The position numbers and the translations under genes are program-made. Below are positions 1-7,815 of a stretch of DNA of 64,000 nt, piece by piece (position 1 is the stretch's first letter; each line of letters opens with the position of its first letter). Source of the DNA: Gloeomargarita lithophora Alchichica-D10 (GTDB taxonomy: Bacteria > Cyanobacteriota > Cyanobacteriia > Gloeomargaritales > Gloeomargaritaceae); contig NZ_CP017675.1 in NCBI RefSeq assembly GCF_001870225.1, positions 1,867,791 to 1,931,790 on the forward strand, written 5' to 3'. The notes under the pieces were generated by a model, which worked only from the letters and a program-made list of their open reading frames with translations, was not told where the DNA came from and did no database searches.

Positions 1-398
1 CTTTCTCTGAGGCCACTGATATTGACTACTTTATTAGCAATGTTTCTGCATCTGTTGTCACTCCAGAATGGATAGTCAAGACCTATGCTCAACGTAATTG
101 GGTAGAGGTTTTCTATCGAGAAGTGAAAGGATTTTTAGGGTTAAAGGAATATCAAGTCCGAGATAAAACCAGTCTCATGCGACATTTTATCTTGGTATTT
201 TGTGCTTATACTTTTATTCTTTGGCATCAATTGACTGGCGGTTTTAGACGTAGGTGGGCAACTAAACCTTTGAACACTTTTACTGAAGCTTTAGAAGCCT
301 TTAGAACTGCTATTTCCTTTCGTTTCTTTGAATGGCTAACCATTAATCGTGACGTATTTGCCGCTCACAAAGCCAGTTTTGGCTTTATTTGGGCTTGA
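1..398 (+). mobile_element. C-terminal part of an IS701-like DDE transposase (cut by window edge)
   Basis: Reading frame 3 is open from the left window edge to the TGA at 396-398, so only the C-terminal ~131 residues are seen. They contain the pattern Y-x2-R-x3-E-x-F-Y-R-E-x-K followed by LGLKEYQVR. This is the signature around the last catalytic Glu of IS701/IS4-type DDE transposases; the Glu lies near nt 108-110, before the first ATG at 123. Hydrophobic segments and the trailing sequence fit the family C-terminus. The stretch is AT-rich relative to most of the window. The family call is by motif memory. Whether the 5' part is intact cannot be judged. Confidence 0.72.
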
Positions 399-409
399 TT
401 TTTCTTTGA

Positions 410-622
410 GTCCCACTAAGGAATCAAGAATTAACTACTGAAGACAAATTGAAGAATAAAGAATTAGGTTGTCAGCGGATTTTTGTTGAGCATTTAATTC
501 GTTTATTAAAGATATTTAGAGTCGCCCAGGAAAGATTTAGATTGAGTTCGGATAAGTACGACCAGATAATTATGACAATTTGTGGTCTTGTTAGATTCCG
601 ACTAGGAATGCTAATTCTTTAG
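410..622 (+). pseudogene. IS5-like transposase C-terminal remnant
   Basis: Frame 2 is open from 410 to the TAG at 620-622 with no start codon. It encodes about 70 residues ending in a typical IS5/DDE_Tnp_4 C-terminus: RIFVEHLIRLLKIFRVAQ, then a Y-x2-I-I-x4-C-G-L-V-x-F-R-L block. The VEH-x2-R-x-L-K element contains the family's last catalytic Glu. Only this end survives, and it starts within ~15 nt of the stop of the preceding transposase. The simplest reading is that the upstream element inserted into, or recombined with, an IS5-like copy. From 623 to 689 I see nothing further. Confidence 0.65.
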
Positions 623-689
623 TTAGATAAGATAGCCTATTTCCTGAAAGCAATTATTTTCGGAGACATCTAATGATCATCCCCGGAGG

Positions 690-1166
690 TCAAACGCTTG
701 GGGTTTCAGCTTGATTTTTCTTGTTACTTTTGCGAGCAAAGCGTTTCGCCATTTCATCCACCACGCCATCTAGCCCGGCTCCCTGATCACTGGTCTTCGC
801 ATAGTTATAAACCACTAGGGCGGCGGCGTAGGCTTCGCTTCCCACTTCCATGACCGTATCTTCAATTAGCTCATGGATTTGACTTGATGCCAACAAAATC
901 GGATACATCGCTTCAAACAGTTCGGTATCTTTTCGCATTTCCTCAAGGTCAAAGGAACGGGGGAGAAAATCGGGATTTTGCGTCGCAACTTCTAAGGCTT
1001 TGGTGACAAACGCCCGGCTCTTATCCCCCATTTTGGGTAAAGCCACTCGCTCTTCTTTGGTGAGATCAATTAAAAAAGGTAATTTAGTTTTGATGGTGTT
1101 GAAAGCGGCTAGGATAGCCTCGCAATCTTCTTTGCTTAGGACGGCACTGACTCGATTGGCAGGCAT
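690..1166 (-). CDS. conserved hypothetical protein (158 aa)
   Basis: This is a soluble, mostly helical 158-aa protein with no signal peptide or membrane segment. It contains a KMGDKSRAFV stretch near residue 45, a PDFLPRSFD stretch near 65 and AYAAALVVYNYAK near 113, and ends in a basic tail with RKSNKKN. I recall similar proteins of this length in many cyanobacteria without an assigned function. AGAG lies about 9 nt before the ATG as a modest ribosome site. It lies between transposon debris and a repeat copy and has no operon partner. The coding call is confident; no function is claimed. Confidence 0.75.
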   Translation of the reverse strand: MPANRVSAVLSKEDCEAILAAFNTIKTKLPFLIDLTKEERVALPKMGDKSRAFVTKALEVATQNPDFLPRSFDLEEMRKDTELFEAMYPILLASSQIHELIEDTVMEVGSEAYAAALVVYNYAKTSDQGAGLDGVVDEMAKRFARKSNKKNQAETPSV

Positions 1167-1206
1167 CGTTAATCTCTACTCACAGGTCAACGATAGTTTA
1201 GCATCT

Positions 1207-1316
1207 GGACACTTCTAAAATAGGTCGCAGGGGCACCGCCCCCGTACTTGGTTCTGGGGAATTTCTGTATGCCTCCGGCACGCAGGCTAACGCAAATCGT
1301 GTCATAATGCCATAGT
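1207..1316. repeat. MITE-like repeat, GGACAC-type left end plus core
   Basis: The copy begins GGACACTTCTAAAATAGG, then has the shared core (GGTCGCAGGGGCACCG followed by CCCC and an ACTTGGTTCT motif). It ends with a GCCTCCGGCACGCAGG segment and a tail like that at 56480-56545. No matching right end is found here; a right-end-only copy lies at 2232-2321, beyond the SDR gene. The core can fold as GGGGC-ACC-GCCCC. Confidence 0.7.
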
Positions 1317-1388
1317 GTAATCTCTAGTTAGGTTGCTTGCACACGGCGTTTCTGTGCCTGGAAGTCACAATTTGTTAGGATGTAATGT

Positions 1389-2153
1389 ATGAATATACTC
1401 ACCATGTCACAGCAGAAAGGGCTTGCAGAGAAAGTCATCGCTATTACCGGTGCCAGCAGTGGAATTGGTGAAGCTACCGCACGATTTTTGGCGACCAAAG
1501 GCTCTAAAGTCGTCTTAGGCGCTCGGCGCATCGAAAACTTAAAGACTATCGCAGAAGAAATTCAGTCTGCCGGAGGAGATGTTTGCTTCACTTCTTTGGA
1601 CGTAACGAAAAAAGAACAACTGGAAAAATTTATCCAGTTTGCACAAGCACAATTCGGGCGTGTTGACGTGCTAGTGAGCAATGCGGGCTTGATGCCGCTG
1701 TCCTTGCTTGAACAATTGAAGGTAGAGGAATGGGAGAGGATGATTGATGTAAACTTGAAAGGCGTGCTGTATGGAATTGCGGCGGCGCTGCCGGTTTTCA
1801 AAGCTCAGAACTCTGGTCATTTCATCAATATTACATCAATTGCCGATAGGTGGGTCGGGCCTACGTCAACGATTTATAGTGCAACAAAGCACGCCGTGCG
1901 TGTGGTATCGGAAGGTCTGAGGCAAGAAATGGGCAACACTATCCGGGTGACAATAATAGCCCCAGGGGCGACTGAATCGGAACTGCCCAATACAATTTCA
2001 GACTCTGAAATGAAAAAGACCGTAATAGAGCAGTTTCGCATTGACCTGATTCCCGCCGAAGCCATTGCCCGCGCCATTGCCTATGCTGTGGAGCAACCCG
2101 CCGACGTAGATGTGAACGAAATAGTGGTGCGGCCAACCGCACAAAAATACTAA
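1389..2153 (+). CDS. SDR-family NAD(P)-dependent oxidoreductase
   Basis: This is a classical short-chain dehydrogenase/reductase of 254 aa, the usual length. The cofactor motif TGASSGIG lies at residues 20-27, the NAG motif at 98-100, catalytic Ser at 150, and YSATK at 163-167 (Tyr163, Lys167). ALGARR follows the second beta strand in place of an Asp and is compatible with NADP(H). The substrate cannot be told. An in-frame ATG five codons later (1404) is an alternative start, which would give MSQQKGLAEK. The gene stands alone, with repeat halves on both sides and a lower GC content than pyrE downstream. Acquisition by transfer is possible. Confidence 0.88.
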   Translation: MNILTMSQQKGLAEKVIAITGASSGIGEATARFLATKGSKVVLGARRIENLKTIAEEIQSAGGDVCFTSLDVTKKEQLEKFIQFAQAQFGRVDVLVSNAGLMPLSLLEQLKVEEWERMIDVNLKGVLYGIAAALPVFKAQNSGHFINITSIADRWVGPTSTIYSATKHAVRVVSEGLRQEMGNTIRVTIIAPGATESELPNTISDSEMKKTVIEQFRIDLIPAEAIARAIAYAVEQPADVDVNEIVVRPTAQKY

Positions 2154-2231
2154 CTTCGCTGGCTACTCCTTTTGCAGACAAAGCAGGACACATAGCCAAA
2201 AATGAACCATAACCGCAATGCACCTGCAATG

Positions 2232-2321
2232 TATGATTCTCTAAAATCTCTGCATTCCAGCGATGAGATTTATGGCTACGCCACGCAGGCTATCGGTTGG
2301 TTCCAATAAATAGAGATGTCC
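2232..2321. repeat. MITE-like repeat, right end only
   Basis: It contains the CATTCCAGCGA motif, a GGCTACGCCACGCAGGC segment and the right terminus AATAAATAGAGATGTCC, the inverted complement of the GGACA(C/T)CTCTA left end. It lacks the G/C core and a left end. The last bases lie 10 nt from the pyrE stop codon. Confidence 0.62.
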
Positions 2322-2330
2322 AGAAGTGTC

Positions 2331-2891
2331 TCAAAGTTGTCGGTAATGGGCTTGAATTTCTGGCAGGGTAAATAGGGCGGTTAAATGCACCCCCATTGCC
2401 GCTAAATAATCCTCCCCCCCTTGCAGGCGATCCACCAGGGTAATGCCCTCGCTCACCCGATAGCCCGCCGCCCGCAGAACCTGCACCGCCAAACCCAAGG
2501 ATTTCCCGGTGGTGACCACATCTTCCACAACGGTGATCAAACTGTCGGGAGGGGGGAGCGGGCCTTCGATTTGGCTGAGTGCCCCATGAGCTTTCGGCTC
2601 TTTGCGGATAATTAGGCCGCTAACCGGCTGGGGGGTGGGGGCAGAAACCAGGGCAATGGCGGTCACCAGCGGGTCAGCCCCCAGGGTTAAACCCCCGACT
2701 GCCGCCGTATCCGGGCTGAGTAAGGCGCCGCACAGGTGTCCCACGAGATAAGCACCTTGGGGATGGAGGGTGACGGTTTTGCAGTTGATGTAATAGGAGC
2801 TTTTTGCCCCGGAACTGAGCGTAAATTCCCCCTCCTGGTAGGCCAAGCGGGCGATCAGATGCAATAGCTCTTGGCGGGACGGAGATGACAT
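2331..2891 (-). CDS. pyrE: orotate phosphoribosyltransferase
   Basis: PyrE converts orotate and PRPP to OMP in pyrimidine synthesis, in the cytoplasm. The 186-aa product starting MSSPSRQELL has the family N-terminus (FTLSSGAKSSYYINCK), the segment IIRKEPKAHG with the catalytic Lys residues, and the PRPP loop VVEDVVTTGKS. A longer reading frame to 2924 adds eleven residues (MQKPLPTASIA), but the internal ATG at 2889-2891 matches the usual PyrE start. The gene is not next to other pyr genes. A repeat end lies just beyond its stop. Confidence 0.93.
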   Translation of the reverse strand: MSSPSRQELLHLIARLAYQEGEFTLSSGAKSSYYINCKTVTLHPQGAYLVGHLCGALLSPDTAAVGGLTLGADPLVTAIALVSAPTPQPVSGLIIRKEPKAHGALSQIEGPLPPPDSLITVVEDVVTTGKSLGLAVQVLRAAGYRVSEGITLVDRLQGGEDYLAAMGVHLTALFTLPEIQAHYRQL

Positions 2892-3010
2892 GGCAATGCT
2901 TGCGGTCGGCAACGGCTTTTGCATTGTACTCTAAGGCAAGGGAGGGGTTCTTTCGTAATCCGTGATGTAGTAATTCGGGAGTAATCTGTGGCTGGATGGG
3001 AGGTGTTTCC

Positions 3011-3316
3011 ATGCTGATCTTAAATTTGCCGGAGGGTTCCTTGGGGGTGGCTTTTAGCCCCGCCGCCGCTGTTGACTTGGCGCAACAACTCCATACCCTC
3101 AAACACAGTTGGCAAAATTCGCCGCCGCCGCCCCGGCCAGAACTGAATTTTGTTTATAGCGATAACGTATATTTCGAGTTATTTTGCAATCCCAATGTGT
3201 GGCCGAGTCCCTTTGCCGCTCAAGTTTTGGTCACGGTGCGTCATCCGCAGGTGCAGGTGAGTACCCAGATTGGTTTGCCCCAATTGTTGGAAGATGTGGC
3301 CTCCTACCAGCAGTAG
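3011..3316 (+). CDS. conserved hypothetical protein (101 aa)
   Basis: This is a small soluble protein starting MLILNLPEGS, with an Ala/Pro-rich middle and the stretch ELNFVYSDNVYFELFCNPN. GGGAGG lies seven nt before the ATG at 3011, which decides this start over the in-frame ATG at 2996. It lies between pyrE (divergent) and the beta-lactamase/NodB locus in the same direction. I recall cyanobacterial homologues only as hypotheticals. No membrane segment, signal peptide or catalytic motif is visible. Confidence 0.72.
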   Translation: MLILNLPEGSLGVAFSPAAAVDLAQQLHTLKHSWQNSPPPPRPELNFVYSDNVYFELFCNPNVWPSPFAAQVLVTVRHPQVQVSTQIGLPQLLEDVASYQQ

Positions 3317-3449
3317 GTTTAATCCCCTTGCACCCCTAGAAAACCGATGTTACTTTTATAGTTATCTTTAATTTCATCACCTCACCTGGGAATCCATATT
3401 GGTTACGCATAAACCGGTGAGGTTTCCCAACGGTGTGAGCGAGGGGTGT

Positions 3450-4496
3450 ATGGTAGCGCAACGGTGGCCGGAATTGGCTCGCCAGGGGGATATTAACCGG
3501 GTACAACGGGTGGTGCGCTCGGCACTGGGTGCGGGGCTGACCCAGGTTAGCTATCTCCAAAAACCGCCGGTTTTGCAGGTGGAATTGACCTTATCCACAG
3601 CGGATATTACTCCGCAACAACGCCGCCGGTTGGCGGGTCGCCTGGGGCGATTGGTGCGCTGTGGTTCCTTTGGATTTCGACAGATTGATCTGCGGGTGGC
3701 CCAGGCAACGGCGCAGGTGCTTTGGCAGACGGAAATCGTTTCCCCCCCACGGCGTTTGCCCTGGGCTTTGCCCCTGGGTTTGCTGGTGGCGGCTACGGGC
3801 ATGGGTGGGGGCTGGTGGTGGCACAGTTCTAGTTCCCAGGCGAGTTTGCCCCAGGGGGAAATGCCGCCATCGCTTGTCCCGGCGGTGCCCGAACCAGGGG
3901 CGGTCACGGTGCCGCCGGTGCCTTGGGCGTGGAGTGTACAAAGGGTGATTGACCGCCGGTTTTTAGCCCAGGCGTTGGGTCGCCAGGGAGTGCGCCTGCC
4001 AGCGGGGACAGCGGTGTATGTGGCGCAGATACAACCCGGGTTGGCCGGGCCAGCCTATAGGTTTTACGAGGCGGGGCTGGGGGCGTTTAGTCAGCAATTT
4101 TGGCCGGCTTCAACGGTGAAAATTTTACCAGCGGTGGCCGCTCTGGAATGGGTTCATGCCCAGGGGTTTACCAGCCAAGCGACGGTGGAGTTGCCCTGGA
4201 TGCGGGATCGTTTGGAGCGGATTATTGACCGTTCGATTCGGGAAAGTTCCAACCTGGATTATGACTTGACGGTGCAGTTGGTGGGGTTGGATGGGCTGAA
4301 CCAGGGGTTTCTCACCCCGGAGCGGGGGTTTCCCACGACCCAATTGCATCGGGGCTATAGCGGTAGCTTAAATATCTATACCAGTCCGGGGGTGACCCTG
4401 CGGGAGGGCAACCGGCGGAAATACATCCCGCCCCGGAGCCAGCGGGGGGGGGGAGTTGTGCGGGGCAGGGAAATTGCGCCAATTTGTTTGAAATGA
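3450..4496 (+). CDS. beta-lactamase-like serine hydrolase domain, 5' part of a split gene
   Basis: The ATG at 3450 is preceded by GAGGGG; the frame is open further upstream to a TTG. Residues 1-98 form a cyanobacterial N-terminal domain (ELARQGD, then a beta-alpha-beta-like pattern). A membrane helix lies at about 103-123, followed by a Pro-rich linker. A class A beta-lactamase/PBP-like domain follows, with the active-site S-T-V-K at 221-224 (as SxxK) and S-S-N at 266-268 (as SDN). The third motif is missing: the frame runs into ten G (4444-4453) and ends in about 15 unrelated residues. The missing part continues in the -1 frame, so one extra G would join the two halves. It is probably a membrane-anchored periplasmic cell-wall enzyme. 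Confidence 0.72.
   Translation: MVAQRWPELARQGDINRVQRVVRSALGAGLTQVSYLQKPPVLQVELTLSTADITPQQRRRLAGRLGRLVRCGSFGFRQIDLRVAQATAQVLWQTEIVSPPRRLPWALPLGLLVAATGMGGGWWWHSSSSQASLPQGEMPPSLVPAVPEPGAVTVPPVPWAWSVQRVIDRRFLAQALGRQGVRLPAGTAVYVAQIQPGLAGPAYRFYEAGLGAFSQQFWPASTVKILPAVAALEWVHAQGFTSQATVELPWMRDRLERIIDRSIRESSNLDYDLTVQLVGLDGLNQGFLTPERGFPTTQLHRGYSGSLNIYTSPGVTLREGNRRKYIPPRSQRGGGVVRGREIAPICLK
4444..4453. repeat. run of ten G at the gene break
   Basis: A homopolymer of ten G lies exactly where the beta-lactamase-like frame leaves its family sequence and the next frame picks it up. Eleven or eight G would give one continuous frame from 3450 to 5776. Such tracts slip readily in replication, transcription and sequencing. 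Confidence 0.9.
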
Positions 4497-5776
4497 CGGA
4501 GGCGGTGCGGCGGGTGGTTCTGCATGGGGAGTTGGATGCCCAGGAGCAATTTCGCATCCCCGCCGAGGATGTTGCCCGTTTAACCGAGTCCCTGTGTCGG
4601 GCGGAGCCGTCTTTTTTTGCGCCGGGGGCAAGGTTGGCTCTGGGGCGTGTCCCCCGCATTTGCCATAAACCGGGTTGGGTGTTGAGCCGGGATTGTGTGG
4701 ATAGTGGCGTGGTCATCGCCGGGGGGGAACGGTACCTGTTGGCGGTGGCGATGCCCGCCTACCGAGCGGGGGACAATTGCCAGGGGTTGTCAAAGGTGGC
4801 CCAACAGGTGCTGACGGCTCTGCGCCAAGCTCCCCCCGCGCCCATGCCCCACCAACTGAATCGAGGTCTGCCGGTGCAGGCGCAACTGCTGTCCCGCAAT
4901 GGGGTGCATGAGGTGGTGGTGCAGGTGACGGGAGCCGACCGGGTGGTGGTGTGGCTGGATCAGGATGCCCTGGGGGAGCAAACCGGGGTAGGGCCGGAAT
5001 ATCGCTGGGTGACCCGGATCAGGACGGGTGGCGAACGGTTACTGCGGGTGCAGGCGTGGCAGGGGAATCAGGTGGTGGCCTACCACAGTCAAAAAGTGAC
5101 CATCAAGGGGCTGGAAGTGGCCTGTGAAGTTCCCCTCACCCCCAACGCTGGCCGGGTGATTTACCGCGGGCCAACCCATACTCCCCAGGTGGCTCTTTCC
5201 TTTGACGATGGCCCTGATGCCAAGCAAACCCGGCGCATTCTGGATATTCTGCAACGGGAGGCGGTGCCCGCCACGTTTTTTGTCCAGGGACGCATGGTGC
5301 GCCAATCCCCCCACCTGCTCTGGCGGATGCGCACCGAGGGGCATGAGATCGCCAACCACACCACCAATCACCCCACCCTGACGGCCTTGAGTGGTTCCAG
5401 GGTGCGCCAGGAAATTCGCACCACCCAGGATTTGGTCTGTCAAAAGGCGGGGTTCCGTCCCCAGTATTTTCGGCCTCCCTACGGCAGTTTTGACCGCACC
5501 ACCGTCCGTCTCGCCGCTGAATTGGGCCTATCGCTGGTAATTTGGGATGTGGATACCCGCGACTGGCAACACCGCAACCCCCAGCGGATTATCCAGACCG
5601 TACAAAACCAAGCCCGGGCTGGCTCGATTGTTCTCATGCACGACATCTACGGCAGTACCGCCGAGGCCCTGCCGGGGGTGATTGCCGCCCTGCGTGCCAA
5701 GGGCTTAGAATTGGTCACTGTTGCCCAACTGCTCACCACGCCAGAGCCGCCAAAGCCCCCAAAACCCAACCCCTGA
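4493..5776 (+). CDS. NodB-type polysaccharide deacetylase with hydrolase C-terminus, 3' part of the split gene
   Basis: The ATG at 4493 overlaps the previous stop as ATGA. The frame is also open upstream to the G run, encoding GNCANLFE-type sequence that fits a serine-hydrolase helix. Residues 1-90 complete the beta-lactamase-like domain, with HKPGW replacing the KTG region. A beta-rich linker domain spans about 120-205. A full NodB domain follows: SFDDGP 236-241, HTTNHP 289-294, RPPYG 327-331, DVDTRDW 352-358 and LMHD 381-384, so all five catalytic motifs are present. The family removes acetyl groups from peptidoglycan or other polysaccharides. Expression could be by frameshift fusion or by coupled restart at ATGA. 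The two catalytic domains point to cell-wall remodelling. Confidence 0.8.
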   Translation: MTEAVRRVVLHGELDAQEQFRIPAEDVARLTESLCRAEPSFFAPGARLALGRVPRICHKPGWVLSRDCVDSGVVIAGGERYLLAVAMPAYRAGDNCQGLSKVAQQVLTALRQAPPAPMPHQLNRGLPVQAQLLSRNGVHEVVVQVTGADRVVVWLDQDALGEQTGVGPEYRWVTRIRTGGERLLRVQAWQGNQVVAYHSQKVTIKGLEVACEVPLTPNAGRVIYRGPTHTPQVALSFDDGPDAKQTRRILDILQREAVPATFFVQGRMVRQSPHLLWRMRTEGHEIANHTTNHPTLTALSGSRVRQEIRTTQDLVCQKAGFRPQYFRPPYGSFDRTTVRLAAELGLSLVIWDVDTRDWQHRNPQRIIQTVQNQARAGSIVLMHDIYGSTAEALPGVIAALRAKGLELVTVAQLLTTPEPPKPPKPNP

Positions 5777-6237
5777 TGACCCCCGAACATGAGTTTTTAT
5801 TGCAAATTGTCGCCGCCGTCGCCTGGAGTGATGGCCGCCTCACCCGCCAGGAAATTCACCTGATTTTGGAGCAATTGGCACCGGCATTTGCCCCTCAAGA
5901 GCCGGAAAACCAGGATCAACTGTGGAGCGAACTCTATGACCGCTTGTTCGCCCACTATGACCTGGAGGAATTATTGCAACAGGAACCGCCCCCCCAGCAC
6001 CGGGAATGGCTGTTGCGGTTAAGTTATCTGCTGATCCAATCTGGGCAAAACCCCAGGGAAACCGCCATTGCCCCCGCCGAACAACGGGCCTATCGCCGCC
6101 TGGTGGAATGGTTGAACCTACCTCCAGAGGCCGTAGAGCAAATCGAACAGGCCGCCCAAGGGGATGTGATTTTCCACCAAGGGCAACCCCTAGCGGCTCT
6201 GCGGGGGCACATCGAGCAATTCTTTGGCGGGGCTTGA
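5776..6237 (+). CDS. TerB-like protein
   Basis: The ATG shares its A with the upstream TGA (ATGA overlap at 5774-5778), so translation is probably coupled to the deacetylase gene. The 153-aa product begins with EFLLQIVAAVAWSDGRLTRQE, a TerB-fold signature: an all-helical acidic domain with an A-x-x-DG-x-(L/I)-x-x-x-E pattern. TerB-like domains are known from tellurite-resistance operons and from many stress or membrane-associated proteins; the exact role is unknown. There is no membrane helix. The 3' end overlaps the convergent chorismate lyase gene by 48 bp. Confidence 0.7.
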   Translation: MTPEHEFLLQIVAAVAWSDGRLTRQEIHLILEQLAPAFAPQEPENQDQLWSELYDRLFAHYDLEELLQQEPPPQHREWLLRLSYLLIQSGQNPRETAIAPAEQRAYRRLVEWLNLPPEAVEQIEQAAQGDVIFHQGQPLAALRGHIEQFFGGA

Positions 6238-6798
6238 AGACCCCAGATAACGGCTCAACCGGGGGGATAAAACCTCATAAATCAACGTCAAGGGCTGTCC
6301 CTGGTGCCAGAATAAATAATGCCGCCCCCAAAAAGAGCCGCCACTGGCAAATTCCTGCGCCAACGCCCCCGATTCCCCGTAGTACAGGCGCCGAATATCC
6401 CGGTACAATTCCAGGCGCAACTCCCGCAAACTCGTCCAAATCGGCCAATCCCGGTTTTGCAAATACTGATCCACCAACCCCGCCGGCCACCAGGACGTGG
6501 CATACACCAGCCGTTCGCCGCCCTGGGTTTGCAACCACACCTGCCGCCGCACCCAAGGCCCTGGGATTTGGCTCAACTCCGCCGGGGCACCATCCTGCAC
6601 CCACCCCACCGGCGACATATCCATCACCTGCACCAAAATTTCTTGCCCGGTGATAAATTGCAAATGCCGGGTCAAGGAACCATCACTCAACAACAACAAC
6701 CGCCACCAGGGAGATGCCATCCCCGCCGGTAAGTCCGATTCCTCTCCCTCCCAGGCGCAAGCCAACCGAAACCAGGGTGCCGCCGAAACCAAAGCCAT
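6190..6798 (-). CDS. chorismate lyase, DUF98 type
   Basis: The 202-aa product matches the cyanobacterial DUF98 chorismate lyase, which releases 4-hydroxybenzoate and pyruvate from chorismate for plastoquinone synthesis. Visible features are LLLSDGSLTRHLQ near residue 35, an early RRQVWLQ block, LVYATSWW near 97, and the C-terminal GxFWGRHYLFWHQGQPL followed by LIYEVLSP. Family members carry the same order of blocks. The length is normal and the ATG start is the first in frame. It is convergent and overlapping with the TerB gene. Confidence 0.8.
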   Translation of the reverse strand: MALVSAAPWFRLACAWEGEESDLPAGMASPWWRLLLLSDGSLTRHLQFITGQEILVQVMDMSPVGWVQDGAPAELSQIPGPWVRRQVWLQTQGGERLVYATSWWPAGLVDQYLQNRDWPIWTSLRELRLELYRDIRRLYYGESGALAQEFASGGSFWGRHYLFWHQGQPLTLIYEVLSPRLSRYLGSSSPAKELLDVPPQSR

Positions 6799-6882
6799 AG
6801 TAATTAGTACAGAGAAATTATTACAGAATGTTAACCGCTTTTTTTACTATAGCGAATCGGGCGAGGCTCGGCGAGGGACGGG

Positions 6883-7653
6883 TCAGGCTTGTCCCCGCAC
6901 CGTCTGGCTGTAGTCTGCCACCGCTTGCGTAATTTGCTGGCGTAAATTGGCGTAGGGTGGGGCAAACGGGGGTGGTTGCGCCGTCAACCCCAACAGGTCT
7001 GCCGTGACCAAAATCTGTCCATCGCAGTCCGTCCCCGCCCCAATGCCAATGGTGGGAATGGTTAATTTTTGGGTAATGTCCCGCGCCAATTCCCCAGGGA
7101 TATGTTCGAGTAACAGGGCAAAAATTCCCGCCTCCTGGAGCGCAAAGGCTTGGTGGAACACTTCAGCGGCGGCCTCGGTGGTTTTTCCCTGCTGGCGGTA
7201 GCCCCCCAACCGATGCACCGCCTGGGGCAATAACCCCACATGACCCATCACCGGAATCCCCGCCTGGACCAGCCGTTGTACCGTGGGGAGCAGGGTTGGG
7301 TAACCCCCTTCCAGTTTCACCGCCTGCACCCCGGTTTCCTTGAGGATTTGCCCCGCATTGTGCAAGGCCAGTTCCGGGTTGACCTGATAGCTCAAAAACG
7401 GCAAATCACAGACCAAAAAGGCGTGCTTTACCCCCCGGCGCACCGCCTTGGCGTGGTGGATCATTTCTGTTAAGGTCACCGGCAGGGTGGTTTCATACCC
7501 CAGTGCCACCATCCCCAGGGAATCCCCCACCAGGATCAGATCCACCCCCGCCTGGTCTAAAATTTGCGCCAGCAGGTAATCCCAGGCAGTCACCGCCACG
7601 ATCTTGTGAGCCTGTTGTTTATACTGTTGCAGTGTTAGTACGGTATGCGCCAT
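6883..7653 (-). CDS. panB: 3-methyl-2-oxobutanoate hydroxymethyltransferase
   Basis: PanB transfers a hydroxymethyl group from methylene-THF to ketoisovalerate, giving ketopantoate for CoA synthesis. The 256-aa sequence has the family blocks [33 protein letters not shown] (metal and substrate site), [19 protein letters not shown] with GHVGLLPQ, and the late [15 protein letters not shown]. The length is normal for PanB. No other pan gene is adjacent, and phoU lies on the opposite strand upstream. Confidence 0.95.
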   Translation of the reverse strand: MAHTVLTLQQYKQQAHKIVAVTAWDYLLAQILDQAGVDLILVGDSLGMVALGYETTLPVTLTEMIHHAKAVRRGVKHAFLVCDLPFLSYQVNPELALHNAGQILKETGVQAVKLEGGYPTLLPTVQRLVQAGIPVMGHVGLLPQAVHRLGGYRQQGKTTEAAAEVFHQAFALQEAGIFALLLEHIPGELARDITQKLTIPTIGIGAGTDCDGQILVTADLLGLTAQPPPFAPPYANLRQQITQAVADYSQTVRGQA

Positions 7654-7753
7654 ACCCCGCCAAGATGGAAAATACCTAATTATCCCAGTTTAAGCCACCC
7701 GGTTAGGCAGGCGGGTTCCTGTCTGCGGGCAATGGCGGTTAATCCCTATGCCC

Positions 7754-7772
7754 CTTAACGAAAACTTTACCC
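7754..7772 (+). promoter_or_regulatory. candidate two-repeat Pho box upstream of phoU
   Basis: CTTAACGA (7754-7761), a three-base spacer, and CTTTACCC (7765-7772) give two imperfect PyTTAACC-like repeats with the 11-bp period of cyanobacterial Pho boxes. A third repeat is not recognisable. It lies 43 bp before the proposed phoU start. It is weaker than the box before pstB. Confidence 0.45.
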
Positions 7773-7815
7773 CCAGGGACTACGCTAGAGGCATCTATAT
7801 TTCCCTAAATCACCC

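Noticed and set aside
3399-3449. TTG-initiated N-terminal extension of the beta-lactamase-like gene
   Set aside because: The ATG at 3450 has GAGGGG upstream and begins the recognisable N-terminal domain.
6006-6732. Plus-strand frames of 137-215 codons opposite the chorismate lyase gene
   Set aside because: They are Pro/Thr/His-rich shadow translations of the C-rich strand with no family features.
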